Positions 32,701 through 40,513 are shown, counted from the stretch's first letter. The stretch: 40,600 bases of DNA from Prevotellaceae bacterium (GCA_031290935.1 JAISLK010000071.1:1-40600); one strand, 5' to 3'. The notes: a model not told the origin generated them from the letters alone. Numbers and translations are program-made.

Positions 32701-33006
32701 TCACAACATTCCCAGTTCGAGCAGGGCTTCTTCGCTCATGCGGCTGCGGTCCCAGGGCGGGTCAAAAGTCAAATGGAGCGATACGTCGGATACGCCCGGC
32801 ACATCACGTACCGCATCATGTACATCCTGCAAAAGCTGGTCGGCCAGCGGGCAGTTGGGCGCGGTGAGGGTCATGGCGAGGGTTACTTTTTGCCCGCCGT
32901 CAACGGCGATGTCATATATCAGCCCGAGGTCGTAAATATTGACGGGGATTTCCGGGTCATACACCTGCCGGAGAGCGCGGATAATCGCGGGTTTTAAATC
33001 TGTCAT
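32701..33006 (-). CDS. MIP18/DUF59 family Fe-S cluster assembly protein (SufT-like)
   Basis: Protein of 101 residues. DPEIPVNIYDLGLIY (17-31) and TAPNCPLAD with the conserved Cys define the MIP18/DUF59 family, implicated in Fe-S cluster maturation and often found with suf genes. Here it is about 28 kb from sufC and next to folK and rnr. No SufT fusion domain is present. The start is ATG 33006; the upstream spacer has only a weak box (TACAATTG near 33046). Confidence 0.88.
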   Translation of the reverse strand: MTDLKPAIIRALRQVYDPEIPVNIYDLGLIYDIAVDGGQKVTLAMTLTAPNCPLADQLLQDVHDAVRDVPGVSDVSLHLTFDPPWDRSRMSEEALLELGML

Positions 33007-33093
33007 GATTGTTTTTTTATTGTGCGAATTTAATAATTTTTATTCAATTGTACGGCAGGAGCAGGAAATGGCGCAGCGTATTTTTTCGTCAAT

Positions 33094-33112
33094 ATAAAAT
33101 TGTATCTTTGCA
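33094..33112 (+). promoter_or_regulatory. rnr promoter
   Basis: TATCTTTG (33103-33110), 18 nt before the GTG start; 18 of 19 bases match the proximal hemerythrin promoter. Confidence 0.6.
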
Positions 33113-33128
33113 CTCAAAAAAATCAAAA

Positions 33129-35264
33129 GTGGGAAAGAAAAAGAATAAAACACCGGTAGATACAGCCCTTATAGAAACAACCATCCGCCGCTGGGTAAAG
33201 GAACAGCAAAAGCCGTTTGCCTTTCGCCAGATAACGCATGAACTGAGCGTTTCGCGCAAAGGCGCCAGCCGGGAAGCCGTATTCGCCGTTTTGAAACAGT
33301 TAATCGCTGAAAAAGTTTTGGTAGAGCAGGGGGGAAGGTTCCATTTACGTACCGGCAGTTCCCACGGGGAAGCGACAGGGAAGCTTATTGTCGCCGGGCA
33401 GGGTTACGGCTTTGTGGCGGTGGAAGGCGAGCCGGAAGATATTTTCATTTCACAGCGCGCCTTGCGCGGCGCGTTGCACGGCGATACGGTGCGCATCAGT
33501 TATTCAAAAAATACGGCACGGAAACAGCGCCGCACCGAAGGCGAGGTGGAAGAGATTATAGAACGTTCCCGCCGCCCGTATATCGGGGTGTTGCAGAGAA
33601 TCCAACAACGCGCGTATGTGATTACGGAGCACCGCAACATGCCGTACGACATCAAAGTGCCGGCGCAGGAACTGTATGGCGCAGAAAACGGGCAGAAAGT
33701 GGCGGCGCTGGTCATCGACTGGGATGCGCGTAACCGCGAGCCGGTCGGCCGTATCGTCGATATCCTGGGAACGCCCGGCGAGAACGATACGGAGATGCAT
33801 GCAATTCTGGCAGAATTTGGCCTGCCCTACCGGTTCCCGGAAGAAGTGGAACGGGAAGCCGAAAATATCCCGGCGGAGATTTCCGCGCAGGATGTGGCCG
33901 GACGCCGCGATTTCCGGGGTATCACCACGTTTACGATTGACCCCGCCGATGCCAAAGATTTTGACGATGCATTATCGTTTCAGCAGCTGAAAAACGGGAA
34001 CTATGAAGTAGGCATACACATTGCCGATGTAACGCATTACGTGCGCCCCGGCATGCTGATAGAAAAGGAAGCCGCAGCGCGCACGACTTCCGTTTACCTC
34101 GTTGACCGCACGGTGTCGATGCTTCCCGAAAGGCTGTCGAACAACCTGTGTTCATTGCGCCCCAACGAAGACAAGCTGTGTTTCTCTGCCGTGTTTGAAA
34201 TGGACGGGAAAGGGCATGTTAAAAATAAATGGTTCGGGCGCACGGTTATCCGCTCCATCCACCGCTTCGATTACGACCAGGCGCAGGCGGTGATGGACGC
34301 CGGAAAAGGCATGCTGGCGGAAGAACTGGGCGTCCTCTATAAATTATCCCAGCGCTTGCGTACGGCGCGTTTTGAGCACGGCGCGGTGCTGTTCGAGCAC
34401 CCCGAGCCGAAAGTGGAAGTAGATGAAAACGGCCGCCCCCTGCGCGTATATTTCAAAGAGCCGAAAGACTCGAATTTCCTCATCGAAGAATTTATGCTGC
34501 TCGCCAACCGCAGCGTGGCGGAAGCGATAGGCCATACGGCGCAGCCGAAAACCTTTGTGTACCGCGTACACGAAGAGCCGAACCCGGAGAAATTACAGAT
34601 ATTCCACGATTTTATCAAGAACTTCGGCTATTCCATGAATCCGACAAAAACGCCGCTGGAAGCCGCCCGCGAGCTGAACAGACTGTTGGAAAAAGCAAAG
34701 AAAACGCCGGAAAGCAACGTGATTGAAAAAATGGCATTGCGTTCCCTGGCCCGCGCACATTATACGACCGGCAATATCGGGCATTACGGGCTGGCGTTTG
34801 ATTACTACACGCATTTTACGTCGCCCATCCGCCGCTATCCCGACATGATGGTGCACCGGTTGCTCGCGCATTACCTGTCCGATGGGGCTTCCGCCGCCAA
34901 GGCGCCCTATGAAGAATACTGCAAATACTGCTCCACCCGCGAACAGGCGGCAGCCGACGCCGAACGCGCCAGCATCAAATACAAAATGGTGGAATTTATG
35001 CTCGACCGGGAAGGCGCGGAATTTGACGGAACCGTTTCCGGCATTACCGAATGGGGAATGTATGTAGAGATAAATGAAAACCATATTGAAGGAATGGTAT
35101 CCATCCGCAGCCTCCGCGACGACTACTATACCTTTGATGAAAAACACTACCTCCTTGTCGGGCGGCATCACGGCCGCAAGTACAAATTAGGCGACGCCGT
35201 ACGCATCAAAGTCAAACGCGCCAACCTGGAGCAAAAACAACTGGACTTTGTGCTGGCCAAGTAA
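33129..35264 (+). CDS. rnr: Ribonuclease R
   Basis: Protein of 711 residues from GTG 33129; the frame is open further upstream but the promoter box excludes that. RNase R is a processive 3'-5' exoribonuclease degrading structured RNA. Order: N-terminal winged-helix region (about 15-75), cold-shock domains (about 80-230), RNB catalytic domain from about 255 with IDPADAKDFDDALSF (metal-binding Asp residues) and HFTSPIRRYPD, and a C-terminal S1 domain (about 630-710). There is no long basic tail as in E. coli. It is monocistronic; a long non-coding stretch follows. Confidence 0.96.
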   Translation: MGKKKNKTPVDTALIETTIRRWVKEQQKPFAFRQITHELSVSRKGASREAVFAVLKQLIAEKVLVEQGGRFHLRTGSSHGEATGKLIVAGQGYGFVAVEGEPEDIFISQRALRGALHGDTVRISYSKNTARKQRRTEGEVEEIIERSRRPYIGVLQRIQQRAYVITEHRNMPYDIKVPAQELYGAENGQKVAALVIDWDARNREPVGRIVDILGTPGENDTEMHAILAEFGLPYRFPEEVEREAENIPAEISAQDVAGRRDFRGITTFTIDPADAKDFDDALSFQQLKNGNYEVGIHIADVTHYVRPGMLIEKEAAARTTSVYLVDRTVSMLPERLSNNLCSLRPNEDKLCFSAVFEMDGKGHVKNKWFGRTVIRSIHRFDYDQAQAVMDAGKGMLAEELGVLYKLSQRLRTARFEHGAVLFEHPEPKVEVDENGRPLRVYFKEPKDSNFLIEEFMLLANRSVAEAIGHTAQPKTFVYRVHEEPNPEKLQIFHDFIKNFGYSMNPTKTPLEAARELNRLLEKAKKTPESNVIEKMALRSLARAHYTTGNIGHYGLAFDYYTHFTSPIRRYPDMMVHRLLAHYLSDGASAAKAPYEEYCKYCSTREQAAADAERASIKYKMVEFMLDREGAEFDGTVSGITEWGMYVEINENHIEGMVSIRSLRDDYYTFDEKHYLLVGRHHGRKYKLGDAVRIKVKRANLEQKQLDFVLAK

Positions 35265-35302
35265 ACCCGCAGCATTATTTTTACCGGCTAATGTTTTTAT
35301 CC

Positions 35303-35382
35303 TGCCTTTGCACCCGAAATATTTCTAAAAATAAAGATATATGAGCAATAAAGCAACCGCCGGAACCCTCATTTCCACCTAA
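35303..35382 (+). other. First copy of a duplicated leader and short peptide start, cut by a hairpin
   Basis: Promoter-like TGCCTTTGCACCCGAAA (35303-35319), then ATG at 35341 and the shared ATAAAGCAACCGCCGGAA (35348-35365), giving MSNKATAG before the frame enters the large hairpin and stops at 35380-35382. The second copy is at 35597-35698. It is probably the 5' end of a gene split or replaced by the hairpin. Confidence 0.55.
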
Positions 35383-35554
35383 TTTTGAACACAAAACAAC
35401 CTCAGTAGCCAGGGAATATCCCACACGCACTAACCTCATTAGCTCATTAAAATGAAATCGGAAGAAAACAAATGAGGTAATGAGGTGGTGCGGGGTGGTC
35501 TGTCCGTGTGCTGCTACTGAGGTTGTTTTGTGTTCAAAATTAGGTGGGAATGAG
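35368..35554. repeat. 187-bp nested inverted repeat (MITE-like or structured RNA)
   Basis: The outer arms at 35368-35409 and 35513-35554 are complementary at 41 of 42 positions. Inner arms at 35426-35448 and 35471-35492 pair imperfectly (ACCTCATTA/TAATGAGGT), and the loop is about 22 nt of A-rich sequence. No target duplication is obvious. It lies between two copies of a short leader sequence. Confidence 0.9.
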
Positions 35555-35573
35555 GTTTTATCTGCCGCTCAAA

Positions 35574-35594
35574 TCGCCCGTTTCGCGATTTTCG
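35574..35594 (+). terminator. Small hairpin before the second leader copy
   Basis: AAATCGC and GCGATTT form a 7-bp stem followed by TTC. Weak terminator candidate. Confidence 0.35.
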
Positions 35595-35596
35595 GC

Positions 35597-35698
35597 TGCC
35601 TTTGCACCCGAAACAATTAAAAAACACAGATGATGCACGATAAAGCAACCGCCGGAAAAGCCTGCACGGACGGAGCGAACAGGGTCGCCTTTTGTTAG
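35597..35698 (+). other. Second copy of the duplicated leader with a 22-codon ORF
   Basis: The same TGCCTTTGCACCCGAAA (35597-35613) and ATAAAGCAACCGCCGGAA (35640-35657). ATG at 35630 opens a 22-residue frame (MMHDKATAGKACTDG...) ending at TAG 35696-35698. The conserved KATAG segment in both copies suggests the N-terminus of a once real gene or a leader peptide. 35699-35772 shows nothing else apart from a T8 run after a weak CAGG/CCTG stem (35741-35775). Confidence 0.45.
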
Positions 35699-35772
35699 CA
35701 CGGAAGGGCCTTCAAATCATGACTGTACACACCCTGTCGCCCGGCAGGTTTCTCCGGAATACGCCTGTTTTT

Positions 35773-35803
35773 TTTGCCCTTTGGAAATTTTCCTTTATTT
35801 TTG
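35773..35803 (+). promoter_or_regulatory. Strong promoter before dyad array E
   Basis: TTTG (35773-35776), exactly 19 nt, TATTTTTG (35796-35803): the best consensus match in the window. Confidence 0.7.
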
Positions 35804-35827
35804 CTCCTGATTTTTGAAAACAGGTTC

Positions 35828-36154
35828 ATGCCGGCAACAGGAAAATACCACTTAACATCCCGTCCGTTCCCGGGAATGTGTCGTTCATTCCCGGGAATAA
35901 GTCATTCATTCCCGGGAATAGGTCGTTCATTCCCGGGAATAGGTCGTTCATTCCCGGGAATGCGTCATTCATTCCCGGGAATAGGTCGTTCATTCCCGGG
36001 AATAGGTCGTTCATTCCCGGGACTGCGCCATTCATTCCCGGGAATGCGCCATTCATTCCCGGGAATAGGTCATTCATTCCCGGGAATGCGCCATTCATTC
36101 CCGGGAATATATATGCCGCTCATCCCTCCCTGTGGACTGTTTACTAACCCTTAA
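35828..36154 (+). CDS. Heptapeptide-repeat ORF encoded by the palindrome array
   Basis: ATG 35828 is 24 nt after a consensus promoter; the frame runs 108 residues through dyad array E and stops 11 nt before the next gene. It encodes about a dozen SFPG-(I/M)-x-x heptads (SFPGIGR, SFPGMRH) after a short head (MPATGKYHLTS). No signal peptide or known fold. The array is open on both strands because its unit is 21 bp, so the ORF may be a by-product; the promoter and spacing are what favour translation. Confidence 0.35.
   Translation: MPATGKYHLTSRPFPGMCRSFPGISHSFPGIGRSFPGIGRSFPGMRHSFPGIGRSFPGIGRSFPGLRHSFPGMRHSFPGIGHSFPGMRHSFPGIYMPLIPPCGLFTNP
35869..36108. repeat. Dyad array E: twelve 21-bp units centred on CCCGGG
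   Basis: Twelve CCCGGG palindromes at a 21-bp period, mostly in the 12-bp palindrome ATTCCCGGGAAT, separated by variable aggtcgttc-like bases. It shares the 21-bp period with array A but not the sequence. It is located between the promoter at 35773 and the gene at 36166. Confidence 0.96.
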
Positions 36155-36165
36155 TATAAAATAAT

Positions 36166-36819
36166 ATGCCTGATTACATTCCTCAAAAAGACGCAGAACT
36201 GGCAGCGTGGAGCGCCAATTTCACAGCACAGGTCATAACAAATGCCCCGGCTTGGGGCATATCGGAGGACGAAGTGGCCGAGCTGCAAAATGCCAGCAAT
36301 GCGTTTGCCGCGCTGCACGCGCAGGCCGACAGCCCGGCGAAAACCGCCGTCATCGTGGCCGAAAAGAACGCCGTCCGCAAAACGCTGGTGGCGAAAATCC
36401 GCGCGATAGCCGGCTTCCGCCTGAAGAACCCCGTCCTCACCGGCGCACAGCGCACCGCCCTCGGGCTGCACGTGCGCGACACCGCGCCGACGACCATTCC
36501 CCCGCCCGTAACGCGCCCGGAACCGGATATTGATGTGGTGGATGTCCGCCGCCTGAAAGTCCGGTTCCACGATATGGGCAGCGAAAGCAGGGCAAAGCCT
36601 TACGGCGTCAGCGGCGCTGTCATCGCCTGCGCCGTGCTCGACGCCCCGCCCGCCAGCCCCGCCGCCCTGACGCGCACGGCGCTGGCTACCCGTACGCCGC
36701 ATGTCCTCGAATTTACCGAAGAAGAACGCGGGAAGAGGGTCTATGTGGCTGTCTGCTGGCAGAACGGGAAGGGGCAACGGGGCCCGTGGAGCGAAATCAA
36801 AAGCGCCATTGTGCCGTAA
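36166..36819 (+). CDS. Hypothetical protein, helical N-terminus plus fibronectin-like C-terminus
   Basis: Protein of 217 residues. It resembles an unnamed protein often seen in Bacteroidota and spirochaetes: start MPDYIPQKDAELAAW, a helical region (10-105) ending RTALGLHVRD, a Thr/Pro linker (PTTIPPPVTRPEP), then a beta-rich domain with VRRLKVRFHDMGS, RAKPYGVSGA and a final GPWSEIKSAIVP. No signal peptide. Function unknown. It follows the heptapeptide ORF by 11 nt and may share its promoter, which would place array E in its leader. It converges with the DUF1566-like gene. Confidence 0.75.
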   Translation: MPDYIPQKDAELAAWSANFTAQVITNAPAWGISEDEVAELQNASNAFAALHAQADSPAKTAVIVAEKNAVRKTLVAKIRAIAGFRLKNPVLTGAQRTALGLHVRDTAPTTIPPPVTRPEPDIDVVDVRRLKVRFHDMGSESRAKPYGVSGAVIACAVLDAPPASPAALTRTALATRTPHVLEFTEEERGKRVYVAVCWQNGKGQRGPWSEIKSAIVP

Positions 36820-36871
36820 AAATTAAGCATCGGGAAGGGCGCCGGCGGCGCGTGCGTTGCCCCTCCGGCAG

Positions 36872-37402
36872 CTACAGCACGCAGCGGTAATTGTAGTAAC
36901 TGGTGTAGATTTCGTCGGTCACGGAGCAGGAACTGTCGAAGAGCAGGACATAGCGGAAGAGCGTGTGATAGGCGTCATTGCTCCAATAATAGTCGCCCGT
37001 TGAGTAACCGCCGGGCAAACTTGATTTTTTATCACACATACATTCCAGTTCCTCGCGCGTCGGCAAGCGTGCGCCGTGGGCGTCGCAATAGCCCTCCGCA
37101 TTATTCCAGGTACCGTTGCCGTCAATGGCCGAGGTGGATTGAAGCACCTTCAAATTCCCACAGTCCGGCACGCTGGCGGTTGCCGGGCAAGTGCTGCTGG
37201 TATCGCTCGAACCGGCAGGCCGGTCAACGTCCGGATGAATGGTCACCGTCCCGGTACGGGGCACGGCGGTTAAGCTGTCGGCGCGCCAGGTGAATGGCGG
37301 CGCTGTCTTTGTGGCGGCGGCCAAGCCTCCGGAGCCCAAAAAGGGGAATAATAATACGGCCGCCAGGCGCAGCCGTGCAGTCATGGAGCATTGTTTTTTC
37401 AT
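36872..37402 (-). CDS. DUF1566-like secreted protein
   Basis: Protein of 176 residues with an N-terminal hydrophobic signal (about 8-30). The C-terminal half has the DUF1566 pattern: WNNAEGYCDAHGARLPTREEL (107-127), a Cys-containing loop, YYWSND and the final YYNYRCVL. Six or more Cys in the mature part suggest disulfides in the periplasm or outside. Such C-type-lectin-like domains occur in surface proteins. It is the last gene of a leftward run starting at 40226, 49 nt after the radical SAM gene. Confidence 0.65.
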   Translation of the reverse strand: MKKQCSMTARLRLAAVLLFPFLGSGGLAAATKTAPPFTWRADSLTAVPRTGTVTIHPDVDRPAGSSDTSSTCPATASVPDCGNLKVLQSTSAIDGNGTWNNAEGYCDAHGARLPTREELECMCDKKSSLPGGYSTGDYYWSNDAYHTLFRYVLLFDSSCSVTDEIYTSYYNYRCVL

Positions 37403-37451
37403 AATTTTTTTTTGTTAGTTAAATGTTTATTCAATATACAAACCGGGTGTG

Positions 37452-38237
37452 TCATTCCGCTACCTGCAGCGTTGCGCCCCACGTGTTAACGGCTGCGACT
37501 TTTTGCGCAATGGCGAGCAGTTCTTCTTTGGTGAGTTTTTGCAGTGTTTGGGCGGGCGTGTCGCGGTTGATGGTGTAGAGCATGATTTCGCGCGGGCGGG
37601 TTTGCCGGACTGCTTCCAGCCATTTTTCTACTTCTCCGGGAGCGCTGTTGTCGAAGCGTACGCCATCGAAGGAGCCGCGCAAAAACAATGTTTGCAGCGT
37701 AAACTGTCCTTTGAAGCGTTGCAGCTGTTCCACCACGCGGGCGATGGCATAGCCGCCCTGCGGCTGGTTGATGCGGCGGGCGCTGCTTTCTATCGCCGCA
37801 TCCATTTTAAGGATGGGCTTGTCTGTTTTTTGCAAGGCATGGAAGACCCTGTCGTCGCCGAGGTTGGTGGCATTGCTCAATACGCAGATTTTTGTGTGCG
37901 GGGCAAGCCGGTTGCGCAGAGCAATCGTGTCATCCATAATTTCCGCAAACTGCGGGTGCAGCGTCGGCTCGCCGTTGCCGGAAAAGGTGATGGCGTCGGG
38001 AAGGGTATTGCGCTGTTGCATGGATTGCAGTTTGTCCTGCAAGGCGTCGCGCACCTGTTTGCGTGCAGGCAGGCGGCGGTCGCTGCGGCGTCCGGCATTC
38101 CAGCCGCATTCGCAGTAGATACAGTCGAAGTTGCACCATTTCCCGTGCGCCGGAAGCAGGTTTACGCCCAGGGAAACGCCCAGCCGGCGGCTTTGTATGG
38201 GGCCGAAAATAATGTTATGAAATAATGTCGTTGCCAT
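37452..38237 (-). CDS. Radical SAM protein (COG0731-like)
   Basis: Protein of 261 residues. The cluster motif CNFDCIYC (Cys35, Cys39, Cys42) is followed by an extra Cys44. Upstream FGPIQSRRLGVSLGVNLLP is a signature of a family related to wyosine-type radical SAM proteins but lacking their flavodoxin domain. ITFSGNGEPTLHP and VLSNATNL are the SAM-binding strands. Substrate unknown. The first 23 nt overlap the end of the amidohydrolase gene, so translation is probably coupled. Confidence 0.88.
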   Translation of the reverse strand: MATTLFHNIIFGPIQSRRLGVSLGVNLLPAHGKWCNFDCIYCECGWNAGRRSDRRLPARKQVRDALQDKLQSMQQRNTLPDAITFSGNGEPTLHPQFAEIMDDTIALRNRLAPHTKICVLSNATNLGDDRVFHALQKTDKPILKMDAAIESSARRINQPQGGYAIARVVEQLQRFKGQFTLQTLFLRGSFDGVRFDNSAPGEVEKWLEAVRQTRPREIMLYTINRDTPAQTLQKLTKEELLAIAQKVAAVNTWGATLQVAE

Positions 38238-39414
38238 GGCTGCCGGCTAAAAGGGTTACTTTACTGTCGTTCGTAAGTTGCATGTTTGTGAAATCAATAT
38301 TTTCTATTAATACCACGCCCGGGCGTTTTCCCACGCACAGGCTGCCGAATTCGCGTTCTTTGTTCAGCGCCCGCGCACCGTTGACAGTCGCCCATTGCAG
38401 CAGGGTGTGCAGGGGAATTTGCGGGAAATGTTTGTGGATGGTTTTTAATTCTTCTATTATCGACAGGCGGCTGTTCGAGGCGAGGCTGTCGGTGCCGATG
38501 GCTACTTGCGCATTGCGTTTCCAGAACCGGTCTGCCGGCGGCAGCCGGCGGCTTATATGCAGGTTGGACAGGGGGCAGAGCACCCACGTCAGGCAGGGCA
38601 GCCGGCTGGCGGCGGCTTCGTAATCTTCTTCGGTGGTGGTTACGTTGTGCACGAGCAGCGTATGCGTCTGTTTGTCGATATACGGCAGCAGGCGGTAAAT
38701 GGAACGTTCGCCTGTTACGGGCGGCAGGGTATAGCCGCTTTGAGCGAACAGTTCGCCCAGTGCGCCGCCGCCGGTGCGGAAGAGTTCGTTTTCTTCTTCG
38801 CTTTCCTGATTGTGCACCGATACGATTCCCGCGGCATTTGCAGCGGCGAAGGCGGCGGCGAGCAGCTGTTCGTGCATGCTGTAAGCCGCGTGGGGCGTAA
38901 TGCTTGCCGCCAATCCCATGGATTGTACGCCGGCGGCCAGCAAACAGGCCGCTTGCAGCTTTTTTATGCCTGTGGCCTCGTCCAGCCCGGCCAGTTCAAT
39001 AAACGAATGATAAAAAACAGGGCTGTGTTGCTTTACGGCAAAGCTGTCGGCGGTATTGCAGATGTCGGCGGCGGCTACGACGCCTTCCGCCTGCATTTCG
39101 CGGTCGGCGGCGGCCATGGCCGCCGAGCGGCCGGCCGCTTCCGCTCCGTAACGCGCCGGGCTGTTCATTTGCCGGATAAATCCGGCCAGCCCCGTATGCG
39201 GCGTGCAGGCGCCTTTCATGTGCGCCAGTTCCAAATGCCCATGCGCATTTACAAAGCCCGGCGCCAGAATACCGTTGTAAAATTCCGTGCTTTCGGTTTC
39301 GTTCTGCAATACGCCTGTTTCTATGATAACGTTTTCATCGTTGAGCGTTACAAAGCCCCGGGGGAGCGGCTTTCCGGCGGCCGGGAAAAGATAGTGTGCA
39401 GCAATCCGTCGCAT
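38215..39414 (-). CDS. Amidohydrolase family protein (deaminase-like)
   Basis: Protein of 399 residues of the amidohydrolase superfamily. Metal ligands: His58 and His60 in NAHGHLEL, His in TPHAAYS, His in SVHNQESEEENELF and Asp in IGTDSLASN. The arrangement resembles SsnA/MtaD-type deaminases acting on purine or pterin-like rings; aminodeoxyfutalosine deaminase is possible but the neighbours do not show it. It is cytoplasmic. It lies 8 nt downstream of the DUF4296 gene and overlaps the radical SAM gene, forming a three-gene unit. Confidence 0.88.
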   Translation of the reverse strand: MRRIAAHYLFPAAGKPLPRGFVTLNDENVIIETGVLQNETESTEFYNGILAPGFVNAHGHLELAHMKGACTPHTGLAGFIRQMNSPARYGAEAAGRSAAMAAADREMQAEGVVAAADICNTADSFAVKQHSPVFYHSFIELAGLDEATGIKKLQAACLLAAGVQSMGLAASITPHAAYSMHEQLLAAAFAAANAAGIVSVHNQESEEENELFRTGGGALGELFAQSGYTLPPVTGERSIYRLLPYIDKQTHTLLVHNVTTTEEDYEAAASRLPCLTWVLCPLSNLHISRRLPPADRFWKRNAQVAIGTDSLASNSRLSIIEELKTIHKHFPQIPLHTLLQWATVNGARALNKEREFGSLCVGKRPGVVLIENIDFTNMQLTNDSKVTLLAGSHGNDIIS

Positions 39415-39422
39415 AGCCCTGC

Positions 39423-40226
39423 CTATTGTATTGGTTCCGCCGGCGTTTTTTTGACGGCCGTCCGTTGTTCCGCCGCTTTCAGGTCGGAAATAATCGTTTT
39501 GGAGGAATCATTGTTGTAGAGGATGCGCAATTTTTCCATGGTGATACGCTGGGGCGCCGGCGCCGTATCGCTTTTTACATGCAGCCAGTAGCCTTCAAAA
39601 GCATAGACAGCGGTGTCCCGGAAGGAAAACGACAGCGTGTAAGTCTGCGGAGCGTTCGTTTTGGCGAACAATAACGATTTCCTGTTAATCGTATCGCGCG
39701 GCAGGCTGTCGATGCCCGCCAGGAAATAACCCGTCATCCCCGCCTGTTCCGTAGCATCATTGTCTGCCAGCGTAACGACGGCTTTCATCGTATAATTGCC
39801 GGGCGCTTTCACCGGCAGGAAAAAGGACTTTGTGCGCGGCAGCTGCACGCTGTCTATGACAATCCGGGAAGCGCCGCGCCAGCGGTTTTGCGCCAGTTCC
39901 TGCTCTTCTATCATATTCCCGTATTCGTCGATATGTTCCTGCATGCGCTGCTTGATTTTCTCGTACAAATCCTTCATCTTTTCCGGATGCGTGGCATAGT
40001 ATTGCAGGGTTGCATCGAATTGCGCCTGCGAAATGTGATGCTTTTCAAACAGCGACAGCGCAAGCGACACGGAATCCCGCAACGGCGCCGGTAATTCATT
40101 CGGCAGGCTTTGATACAAATAAAAATCCGTTAATACATCGGTCGCCTTCTCTTCGGACAACCGCCCGCATGCCGCCAACAATAAGGCCGGCAAGAGCAAT
40201 ACCAAAACAGGAATTTTCGTTTTCAT
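39423..40226 (-). CDS. DUF4296 lipoprotein
   Basis: Protein of 267 residues from ATG 40226. A lipoprotein signal peptide ends LLLAAC with the lipid-bearing Cys at 20. The next 100 residues are DUF4296 (EEKATDVLTDFYLYQSL, HHISQAQFDATLQYYATHPEKM); the rest is a beta-rich region. Function unknown, envelope-located. Its promoter box ends four bases before the ATG, so the mRNA is probably leaderless; an ATG at 40241 lies upstream of the predicted start site and is excluded. It heads the leftward unit with the amidohydrolase, radical SAM and probably DUF1566-like genes. Confidence 0.85.
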   Translation of the reverse strand: MKTKIPVLVLLLPALLLAACGRLSEEKATDVLTDFYLYQSLPNELPAPLRDSVSLALSLFEKHHISQAQFDATLQYYATHPEKMKDLYEKIKQRMQEHIDEYGNMIEEQELAQNRWRGASRIVIDSVQLPRTKSFFLPVKAPGNYTMKAVVTLADNDATEQAGMTGYFLAGIDSLPRDTINRKSLLFAKTNAPQTYTLSFSFRDTAVYAFEGYWLHVKSDTAPAPQRITMEKLRILYNNDSSKTIISDLKAAEQRTAVKKTPAEPIQ

Positions 40227-40230
40227 GGTG

Positions 40231-40238
40231 CAAAGATA
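40231..40238 (-). promoter_or_regulatory. Promoter box of the DUF4296 operon, near-leaderless
   Basis: Minus-strand TATCTTTG with only CACC between it and the ATG at 40226. Confidence 0.6.
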
Positions 40239-40257
40239 CAACTTTTGGAATTAGGAA

Positions 40258-40311
40258 TAATGATGGGGTGATGTCGCGGTGTGATGATGTAGCCGGAGCC
40301 GGCAACGCATA
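40258..40311. repeat. Degenerate composite element
   Basis: GATGGGGTGATGTCG/GTGATGATGT words followed by GCCGGAGCCGGC (40292-40303) and GCATAATT. It lies between two divergent promoter boxes (40231 leftward, 40327 rightward). Confidence 0.5.
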
Positions 40312-40326
40312 ATTAAAAAAAAACAC

Positions 40327-40410
40327 TACCTTTGCACCCGGTTTATGCTCTTTTACATTTTGAGTACTTTTATTCTATTTCTGAAATCTGGAAAATTTCA
40401 AAGTCGTTAG
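40327..40410 (+). promoter_or_regulatory. Promoter box and short 21-codon ORF near the right edge
   Basis: TACCTTTG (40327-40334) followed by ATG 40345, which opens a 21-residue hydrophobic frame ending at TAG 40408-40410. The real target gene may lie beyond the window. Confidence 0.35.
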
Positions 40411-40513
40411 AATAATCCAATCCTTCACGGAAACGTGGGTTTTGCTTATTAACGACAAGGTATTCCAGAACCTCAGAAATGATAAGTTTAGTCCACGTTA
40501 CACATTTTATACC
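40370..40513 (-). pseudogene. Possible gene fragment on the minus strand
   Basis: Forty-seven codons between two stops read like protein (TKLIISEVLEYLVVNK, REGLDYSNDFEIF) but have no start codon and unusually AT-rich codons. I recognise no family. It could be a remnant or the end of a frameshifted gene. Apart from a small GCTCTGCAAAGAGC hairpin near 40520, nothing else is seen up to 40600. Confidence 0.3.

Noticed and set aside
35368-35554. Retron or IS element
   Set aside because: No reverse transcriptase or transposase ORF in or near the hairpin, so only MITE-like or structured RNA remains possible.
38506-39519. Long + strand ORF (337 codons) opposite the amidohydrolase gene
   Set aside because: Antisense shadow of a gene with all metal-binding motifs intact.
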